Positions 8,294 through 16,169 of a stretch of 64,000 nt of DNA are shown here, piece by piece. This DNA comes from Streptomyces antnestii (GTDB taxonomy: Bacteria > Actinomycetota > Actinomycetes > Streptomycetales > Streptomycetaceae), in contig NZ_RZYA01000004.1 of the NCBI RefSeq assembly GCF_004005495.1, positions 248,001 through 312,000 of the forward strand, in the 5' to 3' direction. Each line of letters begins with the position of its first letter. The stretch's first letter is position 1. A model generated the notes under the pieces. It worked only from the letters and a program-made list of their open reading frames with translations, was not told where the DNA came from and did no database searches. The translations under genes and the position numbers were made by a program.

Positions 8294-9451
8294 TTACTTG
8301 ACGACGACGGCGGCGGCGAGGTGGGACAGCGGCTCGGCGAGCGCGTTGACCGCGTCCGACAGCTCCTTGCGGTCCGCCTTGCCGACCTTGTCGTACGAGG
8401 TGAACTCGTAGGAGCCCTTGTCGCCCCGGTACTTGTCGAGCAGCTTGTCCAGAGCGGCGAACTGCTTGTCGAGCTCCTTCGCCAGCGCGGGGTCGTTCTC
8501 CGCGGCGACGGGCTTGAGCAGGTCGTACGCCTTCTCGGCGCCCTCGACGTTGCCCTTGAAGTCGACGAGGTCGGTGTGCGAGTAGCGCTCTTCCTCGCCG
8601 GTGACCTTGCCGGTCGCGACCTCGTCGAGGAGCTCCTTGGCACCGTTGGCCATGGAGGTCGGCGTGATCTCCGCCTTGCCGACCCGCTCCTGCCAGTCCT
8701 TGAGGTCCTTGTCGAGCCGGCCGGCCAGCTCCTTCTCCCTGGAGCCGATCTTCTTGTCCTGCCACAGCGCCTTCTCCAGGCGGTGCCAGCCGGTCCAGTC
8801 GGTCTTCGGGTCCTGCCCGGCCTCCAGGCCGTCCTCCCGGACGTCGACCTTCGGGTCGATGTCACCGAAGGACTCGGCGACGGGCTCGGTGCGCTCCCAG
8901 CCGATACGGGACGGCGCGTACGCGGCCTGAGCGGCCTTCAGGTCGCCCTTGCGCACGGCGTCCGTGAACGTCTTGGCCTTGGGCAGCGTGTCCTCGGCCT
9001 GCTGTTCCACGTACGTGCGGTAGTCGGCGACGGCCTTGTCCAGGCGGGCGTCACGCTTGACGCTCTTGCCGCCGGTGACGGTGACCTTCTGCCGGACGCC
9101 GGCGCCCTTCATGCCGGGCTTGCAGGCGATCTCGTACGAGCCGGCCTTGACCTCGGCGGTGAGCTTCTGCTTCGTGCCGGGGCCGATGTTCTCGCGCTCA
9201 CTGACGATGCGGTCGTCCGGGAAGAGGACGTAGACCTCGGTGACCTTGGAGCCCTTGTTCTCGATCGACAGCTCGACGTGCCCGGCCGGGAACTCGGTCT
9301 TCGAGACCTCGCACTTGTCGTCCGTCGCCGTGACCTGGATGACGTGGTCGCCGCCGGCCTTGGCATCGCTCTTCTGGGTGCAGCCCGTGACGGCGGCCAG
9401 GGTCGCCGCGGTGGCGGCGGCGGTGACAACTGTGAGTCGGACGGCTCGCAT
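8294..9451 (-). CDS. efeO: Iron-uptake lipoprotein EfeO
   Basis: 385 residues. Signal peptide with lipobox VTGC (Cys24). The first 130 residues form a cupredoxin-like domain that would bind metal; the rest is the imelysin/M75 domain with its HxxE motif in GWHRLEKAL. The two-domain form is the usual full-length EfeO. It is the first gene of the efeOBU operon. ATG at 9449-9451 is preceded by GGAG (9457-9460 on the complementary strand). Confidence 0.93.
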   Translation of the reverse strand: MRAVRLTVVTAAATAATLAAVTGCTQKSDAKAGGDHVIQVTATDDKCEVSKTEFPAGHVELSIENKGSKVTEVYVLFPDDRIVSERENIGPGTKQKLTAEVKAGSYEIACKPGMKGAGVRQKVTVTGGKSVKRDARLDKAVADYRTYVEQQAEDTLPKAKTFTDAVRKGDLKAAQAAYAPSRIGWERTEPVAESFGDIDPKVDVREDGLEAGQDPKTDWTGWHRLEKALWQDKKIGSREKELAGRLDKDLKDWQERVGKAEITPTSMANGAKELLDEVATGKVTGEEERYSHTDLVDFKGNVEGAEKAYDLLKPVAAENDPALAKELDKQFAALDKLLDKYRGDKGSYEFTSYDKVGKADRKELSDAVNALAEPLSHLAAAVVVK

Positions 9452-9477
9452 GCGGGCTCCAAGACGTTTCGCAACAG

Positions 9478-9516
9478 GTGAGTGAGGCAGACCTAACTTA
9501 ACCGAGGCTTACCTCA
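9478..9516 (-). promoter_or_regulatory. Two overlapping-type iron boxes upstream of efeO
   Basis: On the minus strand, 9498-9516 reads TGAGGTAAGCCTCGGTTAA and 9478-9496 begins TTAGGTCTGCCTCAC; each matches about 13 of 19 positions of the known DmdR/IdeR consensus TTAGGTTAGGCTCACCTAA. They are adjacent, 27-65 bases upstream of the efeO start codon, where bound repressor would block the promoter. Iron-dependent repression is therefore likely. Confidence 0.65.
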
Positions 9517-9637
9517 GTGCTACCCGGGGGTCCCGTGATTCAGCTCTCACCGGGTGGCCTCATAGCGGGCAGGGGTGCAGGAAAGTCTGATAAGGGGTGA
9601 ACTGCCCGCCCTTGAGCCCGAGTGATTAACTGCCGGA

Positions 9638-10279
9638 GTGACGGACTACGACGTGCTGCGCGTGTTCTGTGGACCTCGGGGCGACCACGGCAACGAACTG
9701 GGGGTGGTGCGCGACGGCACCGACATCCCCGACCGCGAGGACCGGCAGGCCCTGGCGGCGAAACTGGGCTTCAGCGAGACGGTGTTCGTGGACGACCCCG
9801 AACGCGGCGTCATCGACATCTACACGCCGACCCTGAGGCTGCCCTTCGCGGGCCACCCCTGCGTAGGAGTGGCCTGGCTGCTCGATGTGCCGGAGCTGGT
9901 CACGCCCGCCGGCGTCGTCGGTACGCGGCTCGACGGCGAGTTCACCTGGATCGAGGCGCGCCCGGAATGGGCCCCCTCGAGGACGTTGAAAACGTACGCA
10001 TCACCAGCAGTGGTGAACGCCCTCCCTGTTCCCGCGCCCGGCGAATGGATCTACGCCTGGGCGTGGGAGGACGTGGCGGCGGGCCGGGTGCGGGCGCGCG
10101 GGTTCCCGGGCCGGGGCGACGGGATCACGGAGGACGAGGCGACGGGCGCGGCGGCGCTGCTGCTCACGGCGGAACTGGGGCGTGCCCTGAACATCACGCA
10201 GGGCCGCGGCTCCCAGATCCTCACGGCACCTCAGCCGGCGGGCCTGATCGAGGTGGGCGGCCGTGTGCGACTCGCCTGA
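9638..10279 (+). CDS. PhzF-family isomerase-like protein, compact form
   Basis: 213 residues, shorter than the 260-300 typical of PhzF/diaminopimelate epimerase-fold enzymes. The PhzF hallmarks are RVFCG...GNELGVV near the N-terminus, SETVFVDDPE, and the phrase LPFAGHPCVGVAWLL, followed late by DEATGAAALLL. The shortening lies in the middle of the protein. Enzymatic role unknown; the family includes isomerases of small acids. GTG 9638 is taken as the start; a TTAACT six bases upstream could be the -10 of a leaderless promoter. The stop abuts the convergent heme oxygenase stop without a gap. Confidence 0.75.
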   Translation: MTDYDVLRVFCGPRGDHGNELGVVRDGTDIPDREDRQALAAKLGFSETVFVDDPERGVIDIYTPTLRLPFAGHPCVGVAWLLDVPELVTPAGVVGTRLDGEFTWIEARPEWAPSRTLKTYASPAVVNALPVPAPGEWIYAWAWEDVAAGRVRARGFPGRGDGITEDEATGAAALLLTAELGRALNITQGRGSQILTAPQPAGLIEVGGRVRLA

Positions 10280-10930
10280 TCAGGCTGCGCTGCTGAACTC
10301 CTCGCCCAGCGCCTTGAACACGTCGGTGTTCAGGGCGAAGGCGAGCTTGCACTCACCCACGATGCGCTGCTTCTCCAGCTCGTCCACACGCACGCCGTCA
10401 AGCAGCTCGCGGTAACTCCGTTTGAAGGCGGCGGGATTCTCGATGCCTTCGAAGACGTAGAACCGCACGCCGTCACCCTTCCGGGTGAACCCCCACGCCT
10501 TCTCCGCCTTGTCGCGGATGACCTGCCCGCCGGAGAGGTCCCCCAGATACCGGGTGTAGTGGTGGGCCACGTACCCCCCGGGCCAACTCTGGGCGCACTC
10601 CGCGACGCGATCGGCGTACGCCTGGGTGGCGGGCAGGGCGGAGAGCCTGGCGCGCCAGTTCTCGCCCCGTAGGTGTGCGAGATCCCGCTCGATCTCGGGG
10701 AGTCGGAACAACTCGGGCCGGATGAACGGAGCGGTCACAGGTGAACTCGCTAGTGGACCGGCCGTACCCTCCAACGCCCTGTAGACGAACCACAGTTGCT
10801 CCGTGTAGCGGGCATAGGCGTCCACGCCCAGGGCCCCACCCAGAAGATCACTCATGAACGTGGTGCTCTCCGCCTCGGCGTGCTGCTCGTGCGAGGCGGT
10901 GCGGATCAGGGTGGAGAACGGCGTGTCCAT
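10280..10930 (-). CDS. Biliverdin-producing heme oxygenase
   Basis: 216 residues from the ATG at 10928-10930, chosen because CGGAGG lies four to nine bases upstream; a TTG at 10948 is in frame but has no such site. The N-terminal ASHEQHAEAE contains the proximal heme histidine, and the distal-helix motif GDLSGGQV is intact. The enzyme opens heme to biliverdin, CO and Fe(II). It is near the efeOBU operon, consistent with an iron-acquisition role, but transcribed separately and preceded by its own palindrome. Confidence 0.93.
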   Translation of the reverse strand: MDTPFSTLIRTASHEQHAEAESTTFMSDLLGGALGVDAYARYTEQLWFVYRALEGTAGPLASSPVTAPFIRPELFRLPEIERDLAHLRGENWRARLSALPATQAYADRVAECAQSWPGGYVAHHYTRYLGDLSGGQVIRDKAEKAWGFTRKGDGVRFYVFEGIENPAAFKRSYRELLDGVRVDELEKQRIVGECKLAFALNTDVFKALGEEFSSAA

Positions 10931-10959
10931 GAGGCCTCCGCGCATCAAGGTGCGACAGG

Positions 10960-10980
10960 TTACCGACGTGCTGTCGGTAA
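10960..10980. promoter_or_regulatory. Perfect inverted repeat upstream of the heme oxygenase gene
   Basis: TTACCGAC (10960-10967) and GTCGGTAA (10973-10980) form an eight-base inverted repeat around five bases. It lies 30-50 bases upstream of the start codon, a typical operator position. It does not match the iron-box consensus, so another regulator, perhaps heme or stress responsive, is implied. Confidence 0.5.
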
Positions 10981-11015
10981 AACGCTACCCCGAACCACGA
11001 TCAAGGCAACATAAA

Positions 11016-11063
11016 AGGCCCGCCCCTGGTCGGGGGCGGGCCTGTGGTCGGGGGCGGGCCTGC
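11016..11063 (-). terminator. Terminator hairpin of map with tandem duplication
   Basis: AGGCCCGCCCC (11016-11026) pairs with GGGGCGGGCCT (11033-11043), an 11-base stem. The right arm belongs to an 18-base unit that is repeated in tandem (11028-11045 and 11046-11063, differing in the last base), so a second identical right arm is available at 11051-11061 for an alternative hairpin. It can serve map and perhaps act against transcription from the other side. Confidence 0.65.
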
Positions 11064-11077
11064 AAAGCGGAGACGCC

Positions 11078-11935
11078 TTATGGCAGCGTCAGAATGTCCG
11101 CGCCGGTGTCCGTGACAACGAGGGTGTGCTCGAACTGAGCAGTCCGCTTCCGGTCCTTGGTCACCACGGTCCACCCGTCGTCCCACATGTCGTACTCATG
11201 GGTGCCGAGCGTCAGCATGGGCTCGATGGTGAAGGTCATCCCCGGCTGGATCACCGTGGTCGCGTGGGGGCTGTCGTAGTGCGGAATGATCAGCCCCGAG
11301 TGGAACGACGAGTTGATGCCGTGCCCGGTGAAGTCGCGCACGACGCCGTACCCGAACCGCTTCGCGTACGACTCGATGACGCGCCCGATGATGTTGATCT
11401 GACGTCCCGGCCGGACGGCCTTGATGGCGCGGTTGAGCGACTCACGGGTTCGCTCGACGAGGAGCCGGGACTCTTCGTCGACATCACCCACCAGGTAAGT
11501 GGCGTTGTTGTCCCCGTGGACGCCGCCGATGTACGCGGTCACATCAAGATTCACGATGTCGCCGTCGTTCAGGACGGTCGAGTCGGGGATCCCGTGGCAG
11601 ATGACCTCGTTGACCGACGTGCACAGCGACTTCGGGAAGTTGCGGTAGCCCAGGGTCGAGGGGTACGCGCCGTGGTCGCACATGAACTCGTGAGCGATCC
11701 GGTCGAGCTCGTCCGTGGTCACGCCCGGCGCGATGGCCTTGGCGGCCTCGGCCATGGCCTGGGCGGCGATACGCCCCGCGAGACGCATCGCCTCGACCGT
11801 CTCGGGGGTCTGGATCTCCGGTCCCTTGTACGGCGTCGGGGCGGGCTTGCCCACGTACTCGGGACGCCGGATGTTTCCGGGTACGGAACGAGTGGGAGAG
11901 AGCTCCCCTGGTACGAGCAGCGACTGGCCAGACAT
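11078..11935 (-). CDS. map: Methionine aminopeptidase, type I
   Basis: 285 residues from the ATG at 11933-11935 ([14 protein letters not shown]). The fold begins with the [17 protein letters not shown] helix; metal ligands lie in [19 protein letters not shown], the His of [11 protein letters not shown], and the Glu residues of FTIEPML and AQFEHTLVV. It removes the initiator methionine from nascent proteins. The N-terminal extension of about 40 residues before the catalytic core, with the sequence [10 protein letters not shown], is that of the longer actinobacterial MAPs, thought to contact the ribosome. It is divergent from a small gene on the plus strand. Confidence 0.96.
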   Translation of the reverse strand: MSGQSLLVPGELSPTRSVPGNIRRPEYVGKPAPTPYKGPEIQTPETVEAMRLAGRIAAQAMAEAAKAIAPGVTTDELDRIAHEFMCDHGAYPSTLGYRNFPKSLCTSVNEVICHGIPDSTVLNDGDIVNLDVTAYIGGVHGDNNATYLVGDVDEESRLLVERTRESLNRAIKAVRPGRQINIIGRVIESYAKRFGYGVVRDFTGHGINSSFHSGLIIPHYDSPHATTVIQPGMTFTIEPMLTLGTHEYDMWDDGWTVVTKDRKRTAQFEHTLVVTDTGADILTLP

Positions 11936-11993
11936 ACCAGCGAGTGTATCCAGCGGCCGTGGGGGACCATGGTCATGGCGAGAGGAGCCGCAG

Positions 11994-12224
11994 ATGGCCC
12001 TGTTCAAGAAGCGGACCGTCGGGAAGCCCGGCGAGTGGTACTACTGCCTGGAACACCAGAAGGTCGAGGAAGGGCCCGAGTGCCCCAACAAGGACCGTTT
12101 CGGCCCGTACGCGACGCGTACCGAGGCCGAACACGCGATGGACACGGCCCGCGAACGCAACCTCGAGTGGGAGTCCGACCCGAAGTGGCACGACGCCAAG
12201 GCCCGGAACGACGACGAGACGTGA
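11994..12224 (+). CDS. Small conserved protein of unknown function
   Basis: 76 residues, highly charged, beginning [18 protein letters not shown] and ending ARNDDET. The central [29 protein letters not shown] looks like a small compact alpha/beta unit. A good GAGGAG (11982-11987) stands upstream of ATG 11994. It reads divergently from map over a 58-base gap and is followed by the 12305 repeat. Function unknown. Confidence 0.75.
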   Translation: MALFKKRTVGKPGEWYYCLEHQKVEEGPECPNKDRFGPYATRTEAEHAMDTARERNLEWESDPKWHDAKARNDDET

Positions 12225-12304
12225 CACCGTCCCCACCGGCGCTCAGTCTGACCGAGTGGTGGGTGGGTCGCTTCTGTTTCGTGGGCTCTGCCGGCTGTAG
12301 GGGC

Positions 12305-12440
12305 CGTTGCGTTTTTGGGTGCGGGGCCGCGGGGGCATGTACGTGCTCGCTGTTCTACGGGTTTACGTGGGGTTCGCGTCCCGTGCGCGTGGTGCTGGTG
12401 GCTCCGCGCGCACATGCCCCCACGGCCCCTCCCGTCTCGT
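12305..12440 (+). repeat. 136-bp long-range inverted repeat, copy A
   Basis: This stretch is identical, base for base, to the reverse complement of 29266-29401; weaker similarity extends for some 50 bases on the left and 30 on the right. It carries an internal inverted repeat of 18 bases with one mismatch (12323-12340 against 12412-12429) around a 71-base loop, so it can form a large hairpin. It lies between the 3' ends of two convergent genes and encodes no credible protein. It could be a structured RNA, a repeat of the MITE or REP kind, or a 3'-UTR module. Confidence 0.85.
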
Positions 12441-12482
12441 GCGCGGCCTGGTGGCCGGTGGGGCTGGCTCTCTCCGGCCCCA

Positions 12483-13082
12483 TTACCAGCCGCCAGGCGG
12501 CGGTGACGTCAGCTGGTCGGCCAGCCGGGACAACCTGTCACGGAAGCGCCGCCTCGGCCCCCGCCCCGTAGCGACGGGATTCTCACCCGCCGCCGCACTC
12601 ACCAGATGCTGCGCCGTGTCGAGATCAAGATCCGGCCCAGGAACAAGCGCCTCATGCGCCATCGCATGCAGGTCACGGTCACTCGCCGACAGCGCGAGCA
12701 CCGTGGCCCCGGCGCGGCGAGCGTCATGTACTCGCTCCAGCAGCATCTCACCCGGCGCCCCCGGCGCCACTACCAGCAAGGTCTCACCCCGCCGGGCCGC
12801 CTCCACCCGCCCGAGACCCACCGCGAGATGCGCCGGATCCCCCTCGCCCGCACCATGCCGCACCAGCGTCGGCGACAGCTCCGGCATCCCGGACCACGCG
12901 GCCTCGTCCACCAGATGCGCCGCGAGATGCCACGGCTCGTACTCCGGCGTCCCGACGAGCAGCAGCCCACCCCCATGCGGCACGACGGACGTCCGCAACG
13001 CCCCCGCGAAGCGGCGCGTCTCGCCCAGCCACTCGGTTCCGGCGAGCACTTCCCGCAGCAGTGCGACCCGTACGGCGTCCAT
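12483..13082 (-). CDS. Conserved protein with a SIS-like segment, function unknown
   Basis: 199 residues, soluble. Residues 100-150 (ETLLVVAPGAPGEMLLERVH...GATVLALSA) have the alternating strand-helix pattern of a Rossmann or SIS-type phosphosugar-binding domain; the C-terminus is basic. No signal peptide or membrane helix. The start ATG at 13080-13082 lies 79 bases from the divergent sialidase gene, so the two may share a regulatory region. Function unassigned. Confidence 0.7.
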   Translation of the reverse strand: MDAVRVALLREVLAGTEWLGETRRFAGALRTSVVPHGGGLLLVGTPEYEPWHLAAHLVDEAAWSGMPELSPTLVRHGAGEGDPAHLAVGLGRVEAARRGETLLVVAPGAPGEMLLERVHDARRAGATVLALSASDRDLHAMAHEALVPGPDLDLDTAQHLVSAAAGENPVATGRGPRRRFRDRLSRLADQLTSPPPGGW

Positions 13083-13161
13083 GCCTGCGCATCCTGCCTC
13101 AACAGTTGACTCGTCAGGCCGAGTTCACCCGGAATTCCCCCGGAGCGGGGAGGGGACACAG

Positions 13162-14205
13162 ATGCCGACCGAAACGTCTGTTCCTTTTCTTGAAGGCCAC
13201 GACGGATACGCGAGCTTCCGGATTCCTGCCGTCGTCGCCACTCCGTCCGGCGTTCTGCTCGCGTTCTGCGAGGGGCGCGTCGGCTCGCGTGAGGACTCCG
13301 GGAACATCGACATCGTCCTGAAGAGATCCACGGACGGAGGCCGAAGCTGGGGCCCGCTCCATGTGGTGGCCGCGAACCGGGACGACCTGGCGGGCAACCC
13401 CGCGCCGGTGGTCCTGGACACGGGCCGGGTCCTGGTGGTCCACGTACGCAACGCCGCCGGAGCCACCGAGACGGCCATCAGGCGGGGCGAGATCCCTCCC
13501 GAGGAGGGCCGCAGGGTCTGGGTGGTGCACAGCGACGACGACGGGCTGACCTGGTCGCCGGCGAGGGAGATCACGGAGCAGGTGAAGCGCCCGGACTGGC
13601 GCTGGTACGCGACCGGCCCGGGCCACGCTGTCCAGACGACGGCCGGGCGGCTGGTCATCCCGGCGAACCACTCATTCCCGTCCTCCGACGGTGGTCACTG
13701 CCTGCTGAGCGACGACCGGGGCAGATCCTGGCGGCTCGGGTATGTGGTCGATGGCAGGAATGTGAACGAGACCACGGTGGCGGAACTGCCCGACGGGGGG
13801 CTCTACTTCAATGCCAGAGAGCAGTCATCTGCACCAGGAACCCGCTTGGACGCCCGCTCTAAGGACGGCGGGGAGACGCTGGTGACGGCGTTCCGCCCAC
13901 AGGCCGGCCTCGTCGGACCGGTGGTGCAGGGAAGCCTGCTCGTGGCGGAGGGGATTTTGTTGTACGCGGGCCCGGCGGACCCTGTGCGCAGGGCGCGGAT
14001 GGCCGTACGGGCGAGCTGTGACGATGGGGTGACTTGGCGTGTGGCGTACACCGTGGACGGGAGGCCGGCCGCCTACTCGGACCTGGTCCGTGTGGACGGG
14101 GGTACCGTCGGACTGCTGTACGAGACCGGAGACTTCAGCGCGTACGAGAGCATCACGTTCCGGCGGATCCCCGTCGTACTTCTGACGGCGGGTACGGCTG
14201 AGTAG
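13162..14205 (+). CDS. Sialidase / BNR-repeat exo-alpha-sialidase family, no signal peptide
   Basis: 347 residues from ATG 13162, which has GGAGGGG-like sequence seven bases upstream; the frame is open far further left but only through the repeat. FRIP (SFRIPAVV) is the family N-terminal Arg motif, followed by four Asp-box repeats: STDGGRSW, SDDDGLTW, SDDRGRSW and SCDDGVTW. The catalytic Tyr/Glu pair would lie near the C-terminal LLYETGDF. Typical enzymes remove terminal sialic acids. No export signal can be seen, so the product would act inside the cell or be released by lysis. The gene's stop codon overlaps the next promoter. Confidence 0.85.
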   Translation: MPTETSVPFLEGHDGYASFRIPAVVATPSGVLLAFCEGRVGSREDSGNIDIVLKRSTDGGRSWGPLHVVAANRDDLAGNPAPVVLDTGRVLVVHVRNAAGATETAIRRGEIPPEEGRRVWVVHSDDDGLTWSPAREITEQVKRPDWRWYATGPGHAVQTTAGRLVIPANHSFPSSDGGHCLLSDDRGRSWRLGYVVDGRNVNETTVAELPDGGLYFNAREQSSAPGTRLDARSKDGGETLVTAFRPQAGLVGPVVQGSLLVAEGILLYAGPADPVRRARMAVRASCDDGVTWRVAYTVDGRPAAYSDLVRVDGGTVGLLYETGDFSAYESITFRRIPVVLLTAGTAE

Positions 14206-14208
14206 GGT
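14180..14208 (+). promoter_or_regulatory. Leaderless promoter of the F420 reductase gene
   Basis: TTCTGA at 14180-14185 and TAGGGT at 14203-14208 are separated by 17 bases, and the -10 ends six bases before ATG 14215. The TAG of the -10 is also the stop codon of the sialidase gene. Confidence 0.5.
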
Positions 14209-14214
14209 CACGGT

Positions 14215-14931
14215 ATGACCTCTACAGACAGTGTGCAGACGCCTCCCGCCAAGGTCCCCGCCAAGGACCCCTGGGATCTTCCCGACGTATCCGGCCTCGT
14301 CGTGGGCGTGCTCGGCGGCACGGGCGATCAGGGACGGGGCCTCGCCTACCGGCTGGCCCGCGCGGGCCAGAAGGTGATCATCGGATCCAGGGCGGCGGAG
14401 CGCGCGCAGGCCGCGGCGGACGAGCTGGGCCTGGGAGTCGAGGGCGCGGACAACGCGGAGTGCGCCCGCCGCAGCGACATCGTGATCGTCGCCGTCCCGT
14501 GGGAGGGCCACGGCAAGACGCTGGAGTCGCTGCGCGAGGACCTCGCGGGCAAGCTCGTCGTCGACTGCGTCAACCCTCTCGGGTTCGACAAGAAGGGTGC
14601 CTACGCCCTGAAGCCGGAGGAGGGGAGCGCCGCGGAGCAGGCGGCGGTGCTGCTGCCTGAGGCGCGGGTGGCGGCCGCGTTCCATCACTTGTCGGCGGTT
14701 CTTCTCCAGGACGAGTCGATCGACGAGATCGACACCGATGTGATGGTGCTCGGCGAGGAGCGGGCGGACGTGGAGATCGTCCAGGCGCTGGCCGGCCGCA
14801 TCCCCGGTATGCGAGGAGTGTTCGCGGGGCGGCTGCGCAACGCGCACCAGGTGGAGTCGCTGGTCGCCAACCTGATCTCGGTGAACCGCCGCTACAAGGC
14901 ACACGCGGGTCTGCGCGTGACCGACGTATAG
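14215..14931 (+). CDS. NADPH-dependent F420 reductase
   Basis: 238 residues. The N-terminal dinucleotide-binding motif is VLGGTGDQGRGLAYRLA (about residues 29-45), followed by IIGSRAAERAQAAADEL, the phosphate-binding segment characteristic of F420:NADP oxidoreductases. The late phrase RNAHQVESLVANLISVN belongs to the same family. The enzyme exchanges hydride between NADPH and cofactor F420, supplying reduced F420 to F420-dependent oxidoreductases, which are numerous in Streptomyces. It is likely transcribed alone from the leaderless promoter. Confidence 0.9.
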   Translation: MTSTDSVQTPPAKVPAKDPWDLPDVSGLVVGVLGGTGDQGRGLAYRLARAGQKVIIGSRAAERAQAAADELGLGVEGADNAECARRSDIVIVAVPWEGHGKTLESLREDLAGKLVVDCVNPLGFDKKGAYALKPEEGSAAEQAAVLLPEARVAAAFHHLSAVLLQDESIDEIDTDVMVLGEERADVEIVQALAGRIPGMRGVFAGRLRNAHQVESLVANLISVNRRYKAHAGLRVTDV

Positions 14932-14995
14932 GCACGCGCGGGCGTGGGGGACACTGGTTGGCGTACGACTTTCCGTCCGACAGGAGCCACCCCCC

Positions 14996-15205
14996 ATGCC
15001 CCGCCTCGCTCTGTACGCCCTCGTCGTCTGCGTCCTCTCCGTGGCAGCCGCCGTCGTCGCCTTCGCGCAGGGCAGCCTGCTGGGCATCGTCTGGGTGCTG
15101 CTCGCCGGGCTCACCTCGAACATGACCTGGTACTACGTGCGCCGGGCGAAGATCGAGAAGCAGGCGAAGGCGGAGGCGGCAGCCGGCCCGACCGCTACTG
15201 CGTGA
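14996..15205 (+). CDS. Small two-helix membrane protein
   Basis: 69 residues: two hydrophobic helices (about 5-25 and 28-48) joined by a short turn, then a charged basic/acidic tail. The sequence LLAGLTSNMTWYYVRRAKIEKQ marks the membrane-cytoplasm boundary. ATG 14996 follows GGAGCC. Function unknown. Its end overlaps the convergent protease gene by 11 bases. Confidence 0.7.
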   Translation: MPRLALYALVVCVLSVAAAVVAFAQGSLLGIVWVLLAGLTSNMTWYYVRRAKIEKQAKAEAAAGPTATA

Positions 15206-15995
15206 CTACGGGGATCTCGGGAGTGCCCTGCCAGAAGCGGTAGAACTGCTGCCCCCAGTACGTGTCCCACTCGGTGACACCCAGGGCGCGCATGATGGCG
15301 TGGACCATGTCGAAGAACACCTGGTTCACCCCCGGGATCCACAGGACGGCGAAGATGGCCAGTAGGCCGAACTGCGCGAACGGCTCCATCTGACGCCGTA
15401 CCCCCTGGGGCAGCCACGGCTCGATCACGCCGTAGCCGTCGAGGCCGGGGACGGGGAGGAAGTTGAGAATGGCCGCGGTCACCTGGAGGAGAGCCAGGAA
15501 GCCCAGCGCGTAGCGGAACGTGTCGGGCACGCCGTCGAGCGCGTGCAGCCAGAACGGCGCGGTGCACACGACCGCGAACAGCACGTTCGTCAGCGGTCCG
15601 GCCGCAGAGATCAGGCTGTGCCGCCAGCGCCCCCGGATCCGGCCCCGCTCGATGAACACCGCGCCACCGGGCAGCCCGATCCCGCCCATGATCACGAAGA
15701 TGACCGGGAGCACGATGCTCAGCAGGGCGTGCGTGTAGGCGAGAGGGTTGAGGGTCAGATAGCCCTTCGCGCCGATCGAGATGTCCCCGCTGTGCAGCGC
15801 CGTCCGTGCGTGCGCGTACTCGTGGAGGCACAGGGAGACGACCCAGGCGCCCGTCACGAACAGGAAGACGGCGAGGCCGGGCTGCGCGGCGAAGTCCGTC
15901 CACACCGCCCAGCCGGAGACCGCGGTGACGGCGGCGATGCCGAGGAAGACGGGGCTGATCCGGCGATCGCTGTGACGGGTGGCAGCGGTGGTCAT
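15195..15995 (-). CDS. Site-2 protease family (M50) membrane metalloprotease
   Basis: 266 residues and about six membrane helices. The zinc motif HEYAH (HExxH) is in the second helix, and NFLPVPGLDGYG carries the second zinc-ligand motif (LDG). Members cut transmembrane substrates to release regulators, but this compact type without PDZ or CBS domains is an orphan with unknown substrate. Start ATG at 15993-15995 is preceded by GGAG 8-11 bases away. No anti-sigma factor lies nearby to suggest a target. Confidence 0.88.
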   Translation of the reverse strand: MTTAATRHSDRRISPVFLGIAAVTAVSGWAVWTDFAAQPGLAVFLFVTGAWVVSLCLHEYAHARTALHSGDISIGAKGYLTLNPLAYTHALLSIVLPVIFVIMGGIGLPGGAVFIERGRIRGRWRHSLISAAGPLTNVLFAVVCTAPFWLHALDGVPDTFRYALGFLALLQVTAAILNFLPVPGLDGYGVIEPWLPQGVRRQMEPFAQFGLLAIFAVLWIPGVNQVFFDMVHAIMRALGVTEWDTYWGQQFYRFWQGTPEIPVVTQ

Positions 15996-16097
15996 GGAGA
16001 AGGGCTCCTACGTGGTGCCGTTGGCTGAGCTGGGTCGTGAAGGCGAAGGGACGACCGTATCGCCGGTGCGGTGTCAGGGAAACGCTTCAAGGAGTGT

Positions 16098-16134
16098 CCT
16101 GGGTTCCGGGGATCCCCCGTTGCCGAAACCCAGG
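16098..16134 (+). promoter_or_regulatory. Leader hairpin in front of the SARP-like regulator
   Basis: CCTGGGTTCCGG (16098-16109) can pair with CCGAAACCCAGG (16123-16134), with one mismatch, around a 13-base loop. It sits 36 bases before the proposed GTG start and might act as an RNA switch, an operator or a terminator. Confidence 0.35.
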
Positions 16135-16169
16135 AGCGGACAGGCGCCCTGTACGGGGACAATGGGCCG

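Noticed and set aside
12307..13161. The upstream part of the frame that ends in the sialidase
   Set aside because: The family sequence starts at ATG 13162 with its own ribosome site; the upstream part runs through the repeat and antisense to the 12483-13082 gene.
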